Part shown: piece after piece, positions 1 to 6,293 of the stretch
How positions within the stretch are numbered: position 1 is the stretch's first letter
How the letters are laid out: each line of letters begins with the position of its first letter
Assembly: GCA_026461645.1 (NCBI GenBank)
Contig: JAPJMP010000075.1
Location: forward strand, 1-11,243
Direction of reading: 5' to 3'
DNA from: Burkholderiales bacterium
Lineage (GTDB): Bacteria > Pseudomonadota > Gammaproteobacteria > Burkholderiales > UBA11063
DNA: 11,243 nt
The notes under the pieces: model-generated
Seen by the model: only the letters and a program-made list of their open reading frames with translations
Databases searched by the model: none
What the model was told of the DNA's origin: nothing
Position numbers and translations under genes: made by a program

Positions 1-33
1 ATATTATTGTGATAAAAATTTCTTTTACAAATA

Positions 34-51
34 TGTTATACTTGTTAACAA
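34..51 (+). promoter_or_regulatory. Candidate uxuA promoter with overlapping palindrome
   Basis: An extended -10 (TG at 34-35, TATACT at 37-42) lies 31 bp before the chosen uxuA start; I see no good -35, as is common for extended -10 promoters. The perfect 10-bp palindrome TTGTTAACAA (42-51) begins inside the -10 and covers the expected transcription start, a place where a repressor would block initiation. Upstream sequence is cut by the window edge, so the region is incomplete. Confidence 0.45.
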
Positions 52-73
52 TTAATAAAATTAAGGAATGGTT

Positions 74-1255
74 ATGAAATATGCATGGCGTTGGTTTGGA
101 CCTACTGACCCAGTTACTATTAGTGATGTTCGACAAGTTGGAGCTACAGATATAGTTTCAGCATTACATCACATAGCTAATGGTGAAATTTGGTCAATCG
201 AGGAAATACAAAAAAGACAACAACAAATTAGTTGGGATAGTTTAAATAATGAACCAAGTAATTTAGTTTGGTCGGTGGTAGAGAGTGTGCCAGTACATGA
301 AGATCTAAAGAAGCGCAGCGGAAATTTTAAACAATATATTGAAAACTATAAACAAATACTTAGAAATTTAGCCACATGTGGCATTAAAGTTGTTATTTAT
401 AACTTTATGCCGGTTATTGATTGGACTAGAACTGATTTATCGTTTCGTTTAAATAATGGTGTACGAGCACTAAGATTTGATTTTTATGAATTTGCTGCTT
501 TTGATTTATTTATTTTGCAAAGGCATAATGCACAACAAGATTATACTAATAGTCAGTATGAGCAAGCTAAACTTGTATTTGATAAGATGCAAGACCAAGA
601 TAAGCATAGATTAACTCGAAATATAATTGCTGGTTTACCTGGAGCTGAAGAAAGTTTCACTATAGAAGAATTTAGAGCGGCACTAAATCAATATAAAAAT
701 ATTGATGCTAATGTGTTGCGGCAAAATTTGTTTTTATTTTTGCAAGAAGTGATTCCAGTAGCTGCATCATGCGGTATTAAATTAGCGATTCATCCAGATG
801 ATCCGCCACGTCCAATGTTTGGCCTACCACGGATACTTAGTAATGAAAATGACATTGCTTTATTAACTGAAGAAATTAAATCACAACATTGTTGTCTAAA
901 TATTTGTGTTGGTTCACTAGGTGCAAGTGCTGAGAATGATTTAGAGCATTTTGTGCGTAAATGGGGTGATAGAATTCCTTTTGTTCATTTACGAAGTGTA
1001 AAATTAGAGCCAGATGGAAGTTTTTATGAAGATCAACATATTGCTGGAAGTACTAATTTGGCTAAAATAGTTAAAGCAATTTTTGATGTAGAACAACAAT
1101 TTAATAGTGAGATCATTATTCGCCCTGACCATGGGCATCAAATGCTCGACGATTTAAATAAAAAAACTAATCCTGGTTATTCTTGTATAGGAAGAATGAA
1201 GGGAATTGCTGAATTAAAAGGAATGGAATTAGCAATTAAAACTTTTAATTTATAA
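74..1255 (+). CDS. uxuA: Mannonate dehydratase UxuA
   Basis: Cytoplasmic enzyme that dehydrates D-mannonate to 2-keto-3-deoxygluconate (KDG). The 393-residue product matches the usual UxuA length and aligns end to end from memory with the E. coli protein: WRWFGP near the N-terminus, LHHIANGEIWSIEEI (about 31-45), WSVVESVPVHED (66-77), YNFMPVIDWTRTDL (109-122), HPDDPPRP (240-247), HLRS (305-308) and RPDHGHQMLDD (350-360). His240, Cys278, His305 and Asp352 have the spacing expected of the family's Mn2+ ligands. I chose the ATG at 74 rather than the in-frame ATG at 68: AAGGA (63-67) abuts the ATG at 68 but sits 6 nt before that at 74, and MKYAWRW is the family N-terminus. It is first in a two-gene unit with the SDR reductase (25-nt gap), which makes its substrate. 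Very sure of the family and function. Confidence 0.97.
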   Translation: MKYAWRWFGPTDPVTISDVRQVGATDIVSALHHIANGEIWSIEEIQKRQQQISWDSLNNEPSNLVWSVVESVPVHEDLKKRSGNFKQYIENYKQILRNLATCGIKVVIYNFMPVIDWTRTDLSFRLNNGVRALRFDFYEFAAFDLFILQRHNAQQDYTNSQYEQAKLVFDKMQDQDKHRLTRNIIAGLPGAEESFTIEEFRAALNQYKNIDANVLRQNLFLFLQEVIPVAASCGIKLAIHPDDPPRPMFGLPRILSNENDIALLTEEIKSQHCCLNICVGSLGASAENDLEHFVRKWGDRIPFVHLRSVKLEPDGSFYEDQHIAGSTNLAKIVKAIFDVEQQFNSEIIIRPDHGHQMLDDLNKKTNPGYSCIGRMKGIAELKGMELAIKTFNL

Positions 1256-1280
1256 AATATCTGCTAAAGGAGATGATCAA

Positions 1281-2102
1281 ATGGTGAATAAAGTTGCTGT
1301 AGTAACAGGTGGTAGTGGTGTTTTAGGACGCAAGTTTTCTTTTGCTCTTGCAGCTAATGGTTATAGTGTAGCAATTATTGGTCGTGATCAAAATAAAGCA
1401 CAGCTTATTGTTGATGAAATTATTAAACAAGGGAATACCGCTCTAGCAATATCTGCAGACGTAACAAATAAAGATAGTTTGGAAATTGCAGCGCAAATAA
1501 TTGAGCAAAAACTAGGTAGTTGTGACTTGTTGCTTAACGGTGCTGGGGGTAACCATCCACAAGGCATTAGTGAAGCAGAGTATTACTTGCCAAATAATGC
1601 AAATAATATGACAAATTTCTTTGATTTAAAACTTGAAGGAATTGATTTTGTGTTTCGCTTAAACCTAATGGGTACAATTTTACCATCTCAGGTTTTTGGC
1701 AAACAAATGGTCAATAAAAATAGTGCTAGTATAATTAATATTTCATCAATGAGTGCTATATTACCATTAACAAAGGTGGTGGCATATAGTGCGGCAAAAG
1801 CAGCTATTGATAACTTTACTAAATGGTTAGCAGTACATTTTTGTAAAACCAATATTAGAGTTAATGCTATTGCTCCAGGATTCTTTTTAACTGAACAAAA
1901 TAGAGCATTATTGGTAAATGCTGATGGTAGCTTTACTCCACGAGCGCAAAAAATTATTAATCGTACTCCAATGGGTAGACTAGGAGAGGCAGAAGAATTA
2001 ATTGGCACCTTATTATGGTTAGCAAATGAAAAGGCTTCTGGCTTTGTAAATGGTGCTGTAATTCCAGTCGACGGTGGGTTTGCCGCTTATTCAGGCGTTT
2101 AG
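1281..2102 (+). CDS. uxuB: SDR-family D-mannonate oxidoreductase (fructuronate reductase, Bacillus-type UxuB)
   Basis: Predicted to reduce D-fructuronate to D-mannonate with NAD(P)H in the cytoplasm. The 273-residue protein is a classical short-chain dehydrogenase: nucleotide-binding TGGSGVLG (9-16), NGAGGNHP (86-93), catalytic Ser in NISSMS (153-158), YSAAK (Tyr169, Lys173), and a C-terminal PVDGGF (262-267). The NGAGGNHP motif followed by a longer-than-usual segment (about 94-125) before the catalytic Ser is what I associate with the SDR mannonate oxidoreductases such as B. subtilis YjmF/UxuB, which also follows uxuA. It is unrelated to the long-chain UxuB of E. coli. A strong Shine-Dalgarno AAAGGAG (1266-1272) lies 8 nt before the ATG. 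Its stop codon overlaps that of kdgK on the other strand. The family is certain; substrate is assigned from motif and neighbours, and another sugar-acid dehydrogenase is possible. Confidence 0.87.
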   Translation: MVNKVAVVTGGSGVLGRKFSFALAANGYSVAIIGRDQNKAQLIVDEIIKQGNTALAISADVTNKDSLEIAAQIIEQKLGSCDLLLNGAGGNHPQGISEAEYYLPNNANNMTNFFDLKLEGIDFVFRLNLMGTILPSQVFGKQMVNKNSASIINISSMSAILPLTKVVAYSAAKAAIDNFTKWLAVHFCKTNIRVNAIAPGFFLTEQNRALLVNADGSFTPRAQKIINRTPMGRLGEAEELIGTLLWLANEKASGFVNGAVIPVDGGFAAYSGV

Positions 2103-3049
2103 CGCGAGCGTTGAATACTTTTACCCATAAAAGCATCTAAATTACGCCAAGTGGGATAACCAGCATTATCGCCTTTGACTAAAACAGCCATAGCACCAAT
2201 AGCGTTAGCTAATTTAGCACATTCATCTAAAGGTTTATCATCTAACATGCCGGCAATGAATCCGGCAGCAAAACCATCACCAGCCCCTGCTGTATCTATA
2301 ATATGTTCTACTTTGTAGGCACTTATTTTGACTATAGTATCACCATTACTGTATGCACAACCTTGATCGCCGAGTTTAATTACAACTATTTTACAACCAT
2401 AGCTATGAAATTTAGCACAAATTTCTTCAAGTGAATTTAGACCTAATATTAATTGCGCTTCATCAAGACCAGGAAAAATTATATCGCAACACTTAGCAAA
2501 TTCAATCATAGTTTGTTTGGCTAAATTAAGGTCAGGCCATAATTTAAATCTCAAATTCGGGTCAAAACTAATAGTTAAATTATGTGCCTTAGCATAATTT
2601 ATTGCAGTAAAACATGCACTTTTTGCTTCTTCAGTTAAGGCAGGAGTTATGCCAGTTAGATGCAAAAATTTTGCCCTAGCAATATAGTTTTCATTAATAT
2701 GTTGTGGAGTTAAAGTAGTAAATGCAGAATTTTTACGATAATAATAAACATTTGGATTATTGCTTTGATACTGTTCTTTAAATAATATAGCAGTGGAGTT
2801 ATTACTATCAAAAGTAACTTCGCTTACATCAACTCCTTCCCCTTTGAGATTAAATAGAATATAGTTACCAAATTCGTCATCACCAAGTCTTGATATCCAG
2901 CCAGTTTTAAAACCTAGTCTGGCAAGAGCAATAGCGACATTAGCTTCGGCCCCACCCATTGATTTATTAAAGTTATTAATAAAACGTAAAGGCCCTTTTT
3001 CATTTGTACTAAAAACAACTAAAGCTTCACCTAAAGTAACTAAGTCCAT
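2099..3049 (-). CDS. kdgK: 2-keto-3-deoxygluconate kinase (PfkB/ribokinase family)
   Basis: Phosphorylates KDG, the UxuA product, to KDPG using ATP, feeding the lower Entner-Doudoroff pathway. The 316-residue product is a full-length PfkB-family kinase: GEAL (7-10), the first signature GGAEANVAIALARLG (32-46), SRLGDDEFG (53-61), YYYRKNSA (102-109, the substrate-binding region typical of KdgK), FDPNLR (162-167), KLGDQG (225-230) and the anion-hole and catalytic motif DTAGAGDGF with Asp258 as the likely base. The start ATG is preceded by AAGGAA with 7-nt spacing. It is transcribed alone, convergent with uxuB and divergent from uxaC. Another sugar kinase of the family is conceivable, but the substrate motifs and the pathway context both point to KDG. 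Confidence 0.93.
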   Translation of the reverse strand: MDLVTLGEALVVFSTNEKGPLRFINNFNKSMGGAEANVAIALARLGFKTGWISRLGDDEFGNYILFNLKGEGVDVSEVTFDSNNSTAILFKEQYQSNNPNVYYYRKNSAFTTLTPQHINENYIARAKFLHLTGITPALTEEAKSACFTAINYAKAHNLTISFDPNLRFKLWPDLNLAKQTMIEFAKCCDIIFPGLDEAQLILGLNSLEEICAKFHSYGCKIVVIKLGDQGCAYSNGDTIVKISAYKVEHIIDTAGAGDGFAAGFIAGMLDDKPLDECAKLANAIGAMAVLVKGDNAGYPTWRNLDAFMGKSIQRSR

Positions 3050-3078
3050 AGCATAATTCCTTAGTAAATATAATATTA

Positions 3079-3107
3079 ATTATACCAAAATAATAAATAC
3101 TTTGTAA
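3079..3107 (-). promoter_or_regulatory. Candidate kdgK promoter
   Basis: On the minus strand a perfect TATAAT (3079-3084) stands 17 bp from a weak -35, TTACAA (3102-3107). The distance to the kdgK start codon at 3049 is about 30 bp, a normal short leader. The -35 overlaps two inverted repeats described separately, so binding there would affect kdgK transcription. Confidence 0.5.
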
Positions 3108-3140
3108 TCTATTTCTAATAGATTGCGATAGTTTTACAAA
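3101..3140. promoter_or_regulatory. Nested inverted repeats between kdgK and uxaC, candidate operator
   Basis: Inner repeat: AATCTATT (3106-3113) and AATAGATT (3117-3124), perfect 8-bp arms with a 3-nt centre. Outer repeat: TTTGTAA (3101-3107) and TTACAAA (3134-3140), perfect 7-bp arms. The left arms overlap the predicted kdgK -35. The location between divergent genes of one pathway suits a shared regulator site. Base composition makes chance AT repeats common, so this is a candidate only. Confidence 0.4.
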
Positions 3141-3155
3141 ATTTTATTTGCGATA
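3123..3155 (+). repeat. Direct repeat TTGCGATA, 25-bp period
   Basis: The octamer TTGCGATA occurs at 3123-3130 and 3148-3155, start-to-start 25 bp, in the kdgK/uxaC intergenic region. A close variant TTGTGATA is at 7-14 upstream of uxuA, and TTGCGGTA is on the minus strand at 4767-4774 upstream of the permease. It could be a binding element for a regulator of the pathway. Confidence 0.35.
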
Positions 3156-3215
3156 ATAGCACTACTAACTTCTTGTGCTTTAGTTATAAATTGCACATAT
3201 AATTTTTGAATGTTA

Positions 3216-3224
3216 TGCTATAAT
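3216..3224 (+). promoter_or_regulatory. Candidate uxaC promoter, extended -10
   Basis: TGCTATAAT (3216-3224) is a perfect extended -10 (TGnTATAAT), about 46 bp before the uxaC start codon at 3271. No convincing -35 lies at 16-18 bp. A second possible -10, TATAAT at 3198-3203, has TTGTGC (3173-3178) 19 bp upstream. I favour the downstream one. Confidence 0.5.
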
Positions 3225-3270
3225 TTCATTTTATCACAGATGCTATTTTGTTATTATGGAGCGAATTAAT

Positions 3271-4668
3271 ATGCGTGACTTTTTAAATGAAAATTTTCTT
3301 TTATATAATCCTACGGCAATTAATTTGTATCACACTTATGCCAAACATTTACCAATTATAGACTACCATTGCCATATTAAACAAAATGAAATTTATGAGA
3401 ATAAACAATTTAATAATATAACTGAAATTTGGTTACAGGAAGATCATTATAAATGGCGCTTAATGCGTTGTTGCGGAGTGCCAGAACATTTAATTACTGG
3501 TAATGCAAGTAGCTATGATAAATTTTTAGCTTGGGCTGGAGTTGTTCCTAAATTAATAGGTAATCCACTTCATCATTGGACTCATCTTGAGTTGCAACGC
3601 TATTTTGATATTTATGATTTACTTAATTTAGATACTGCTCCTAAAATATGGGATATAACTCAAAAAAAATTAACTAATGGTAAATTCAAAGTGCAAGACA
3701 TTCTTTTAAAATCGAATATTGAATTTATTTGTACCACCGATGATCCAATTGATGATTTAAATATTCATCAAAAATTAAAAGATAGTTGCACCATAGCTAA
3801 AATTATGCCGGCATGGCGACCTGATAAAGCGATAAAAATAGCTCATCCTAATTTTAATCATTGGCGCTTAAAATTATCCCAATTAGTAGATTTTGCGGTA
3901 GACAGCTATGCTAAGCTGTTACAAGCCTTAATAATTCGTATGGATTTTTTTCAGGCAAATGGATGTACAATTTCAGATCATGCTTTAGATTATGTGCCGT
4001 ATTTAAGAGCAAGTAATGAGCAATTAGAATTAATCTTTGCTAAAGCTTCGCATAATCAGCCAATTACCTTAAATGAAGAACAACAATATCGAACCGAATT
4101 ATTATTGTTTTTAGGAGAGCAATATCACAAACGTGATTGGGTAATGCAATTACATTTAAATGCTGCTCGCGACAATAATACCTATAAATTTAACCAATTA
4201 GGATCAGATACTGGATTTGACACTATTAACGACAATAATATTCAGTACCAATTGTCTAATTTACTTAATGCTCTAGAATTAAAACAAAGTTTACCTAAAA
4301 CGATTTTATATAGTTTAAATCCGCGTGATAATATTGTTATTTCAGCCTTAATTAATTGTTTTCAAGGTGAGAATATTAGCGGTAAAATGCAATTTGGTGC
4401 TGCTTGGTGGTTTAATGATCACAAGGATGGAATAGAAACACAATTACAAGATTTGGCAAATGTAGGTGTACTATCTAATTTTATTGGCATGTTAACTGAT
4501 TCGCGGAGTTTTCTGTCATATACACGCCATGAATATTTTAGACGAATTTTATGTAATTTTATTGGCACATTAGTTGAAAATGGTGAATATCCAAATGATC
4601 ATAAAATGTTAGCACAAATAGTAGAAAATATATGTTACTATAATGCAAAAGCATATTTTAAGATTTAG
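3271..4668 (+). CDS. uxaC: Glucuronate (uronate) isomerase UxaC
   Basis: Interconverts D-glucuronate and D-fructuronate (and, in the family, galacturonate and tagaturonate) in the cytoplasm. The 465-residue product matches the family length and motifs: MRDFLNENFLL at the N-terminus, DYHCH (31-35) with the metal-binding histidines of the amidohydrolase-like barrel, HYKWRLMR (59-66), GNPLHHWTHLEL (97-108), ICTTDDP (153-159), WRPDK (182-186), QLHLNAARDNN (293-303), FGAAWWFND (375-383) and DSRSFLSYTRHEYFRRILCN (410-429). An in-frame ATG at 3256 exists, but that ATG is itself part of the likely ribosome-binding sequence ATGGAG, which lies 9 nt before the ATG at 3271, and the family N-terminus starts at 3271. 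It acts on the myo-inositol oxygenase product. No uxaA or uxaB is present here, so glucuronate rather than galacturonate is the relevant substrate. Confidence 0.97.
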   Translation: MRDFLNENFLLYNPTAINLYHTYAKHLPIIDYHCHIKQNEIYENKQFNNITEIWLQEDHYKWRLMRCCGVPEHLITGNASSYDKFLAWAGVVPKLIGNPLHHWTHLELQRYFDIYDLLNLDTAPKIWDITQKKLTNGKFKVQDILLKSNIEFICTTDDPIDDLNIHQKLKDSCTIAKIMPAWRPDKAIKIAHPNFNHWRLKLSQLVDFAVDSYAKLLQALIIRMDFFQANGCTISDHALDYVPYLRASNEQLELIFAKASHNQPITLNEEQQYRTELLLFLGEQYHKRDWVMQLHLNAARDNNTYKFNQLGSDTGFDTINDNNIQYQLSNLLNALELKQSLPKTILYSLNPRDNIVISALINCFQGENISGKMQFGAAWWFNDHKDGIETQLQDLANVGVLSNFIGMLTDSRSFLSYTRHEYFRRILCNFIGTLVENGEYPNDHKMLAQIVENICYYNAKAYFKI

Positions 4669-4705
4669 ACACATTTGGGCTTAAATATATCTTGAAAGTT
4701 AATTA

Positions 4706-4735
4706 TTAGACTATTTTAATTTTTTGGTGTATAAT
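4706..4735 (+). promoter_or_regulatory. Candidate promoter of the permease-miox-galM operon
   Basis: TATAAT at 4730-4735 with TTAGAC (4706-4711) 18 bp upstream. If used, it gives a leader of about 160 nt before the permease start at 4903, unusually long compared with the other units here. I see no clear terminator between uxaC and this site, so read-through from uxaC is also possible. Confidence 0.4.
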
Positions 4736-4818
4736 TAATTTTTCTAAATAAAATATTGCAATTATTTACCGCAATTGAAGGTTAAATTCGGTATGGTAAT
4801 GTTAAATAAATTTTAGTA

Positions 4819-4855
4819 ACAATCAAATATCGTATAAACAAATATAGATGATTGT
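4819..4855. repeat. Inverted repeat in the permease leader
   Basis: ACAATCA (4819-4825) and TGATTGT (4849-4855) are perfect 7-bp arms separated by 23 nt of AT-rich sequence. It lies in the proposed leader, 48 nt before the permease start. It could be an operator pair or a weak RNA stem; it lacks the U-run of a terminator. Confidence 0.3.
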
Positions 4856-4902
4856 AGGATTTAAATAAAGTATTAAATTGCTTAATCTTTGTGGGTGTAA
4901 AA

Positions 4903-6279
4903 ATGGCTAATAACAAATCATATTTATCAATAATAATTGGAGTTGCTGCTACTTGTGGACTATTATTTGGTTTTGATACTTCGATAATTGCCGGTGCTTC
5001 ACCATTTATTCAAGCACAATTTCATGCTACAAATTTTGAATTGGAAATGGTGGTAAGTAATTGTGTATTAGGTGCATTATTTGGCTCATTAAGCAGTGGC
5101 TATATAACTGATATTTTAGGCCGACGTAAGGTGCTAATAATTACAGGATTTATTTTTATTGTTGGAACTATACTTGCAGCTACAGCCGAAAGTATTTTTA
5201 CGTTAAGTGTTGGGCGATTTGTATTGGGCTTTGGTGTTGGAGTAGGATCATTTGCTGGACCATTATTTATAGCAGAAGTAGCCCCAGCAAAAACGCGTGG
5301 TAATTTAGTATTGTGGAATGGTGCTTTTATTACTGGTGGTCAAGTAATTGCTTATATTATTAGCTCTCTTCTTACTGAAAATCAAAGTTGGCGTTTAATG
5401 ATTCTAACAGGGATACTGCCAGCAATTATTTTAACTATTGGCATGTTGTGCATGCCAGAGTCGCCAAAATGGTTGGCTCTTAAGGGATTTGAAGATAAGG
5501 CGTTAGATATTTTAACTAAAATTCGCGGAAACCTTAATGATGCTAATACAGAATTATTAAATATTAAAAACACACTCTTGCATAATAATAAAATCAAATT
5601 AAAAGAAATATTTTCTAAAACATTAAGGCCAGTATTAATTATTGGACTTGTTTTAGGAGTGGGGCAGCAATTTATGGGGATTAATACAGTAATGTATTAT
5701 GGTCCACATATTATGAAAAGTATTGGCTTTAGTAATTCCTTAACACAAATGTTTGGAACTCTTGGCTTAGGTACAACCAACTTTGTGTTTACAATTGTTA
5801 CTTTATTATTTATTGACCGAATTGGTCGAAGAAAATTTTTACTTATGGGGTCTATGATTGCCGCTATAAGCTTATTTATGATGATATGGCTACTAACCAA
5901 TATTAGTGATAGTCAAGTTAGTGCCTATTTGGCTTTTGTATGTCTTATTACTTATATTATTGGTTATTGTATCAGTGTGGGTTCATTGTTTTGGTTGATG
6001 GCGGCTGAGATATTTCCCTTAAATGCTCGTGGTAGATGCATGAGTTTTGTGGTAGCAATGCAATGGGGCGCAAATTTTATAGTTACATCTACGTTTCTAA
6101 CTATTTTAAGCACTTTGGGAATGAAAGTGGCTTTTGGTATTTATGGTGTAGTTGCTATATTAATATTTTTATTTACTTTAGTAAAAATCCCTGAAACTAG
6201 AGGAGTTACGCTTGAGGTTATCGAATCTAATTTAATTAAAGGTGTCCCAAGTAGATATTTAGGACAAAAAGAAATTTAA
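4903..6279 (+). CDS. Sugar-porter MFS permease, probable myo-inositol:H+ symporter
   Basis: Inner-membrane 12-helix carrier of the sugar porter (GLUT/XylE/IolT-like) family, 458 residues. Diagnostic motifs are visible in order: FGFDTSIIAGA in helix 1 (22-32), DILGRRK (70-76) in the loop 2-3, GRFVLGFGVG (105-114), PESPKWL (185-191) after helix 6, GQQFMGINTVMYYGP (254-268) in helix 7, DRIGRRKF (305-312) in loop 8-9, NARGRC (374-379), and the C-terminal PETRG (430-434). I prefer the ATG at 4903 over the in-frame GTG at 4891, because MANNKSYL leads directly into helix 1 and GTGGGTG provides a weak ribosome site upstream. It is followed after 14 nt by the myo-inositol oxygenase gene, so inositol is the best guess for the substrate. 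The family also transports xylose, glucose and galactose, and I cannot fix the substrate from sequence alone. Confidence 0.9.
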   Translation: MANNKSYLSIIIGVAATCGLLFGFDTSIIAGASPFIQAQFHATNFELEMVVSNCVLGALFGSLSSGYITDILGRRKVLIITGFIFIVGTILAATAESIFTLSVGRFVLGFGVGVGSFAGPLFIAEVAPAKTRGNLVLWNGAFITGGQVIAYIISSLLTENQSWRLMILTGILPAIILTIGMLCMPESPKWLALKGFEDKALDILTKIRGNLNDANTELLNIKNTLLHNNKIKLKEIFSKTLRPVLIIGLVLGVGQQFMGINTVMYYGPHIMKSIGFSNSLTQMFGTLGLGTTNFVFTIVTLLFIDRIGRRKFLLMGSMIAAISLFMMIWLLTNISDSQVSAYLAFVCLITYIIGYCISVGSLFWLMAAEIFPLNARGRCMSFVVAMQWGANFIVTSTFLTILSTLGMKVAFGIYGVVAILIFLFTLVKIPETRGVTLEVIESNLIKGVPSRYLGQKEI

Positions 6280-6293
6280 ATGGAGAATTAATC

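Noticed and set aside
1688..2008. 106-codon open frame on the minus strand inside uxuB
   Set aside because: It lies fully antisense to the well-supported SDR gene, shows no family resemblance and is a by-product of AT-rich coding.
5382..5900. Two minus-strand open frames (71 and 67 codons) inside the permease gene
   Set aside because: They are antisense to a gene with all sugar-porter motifs; no ribosome site or domain supports them.
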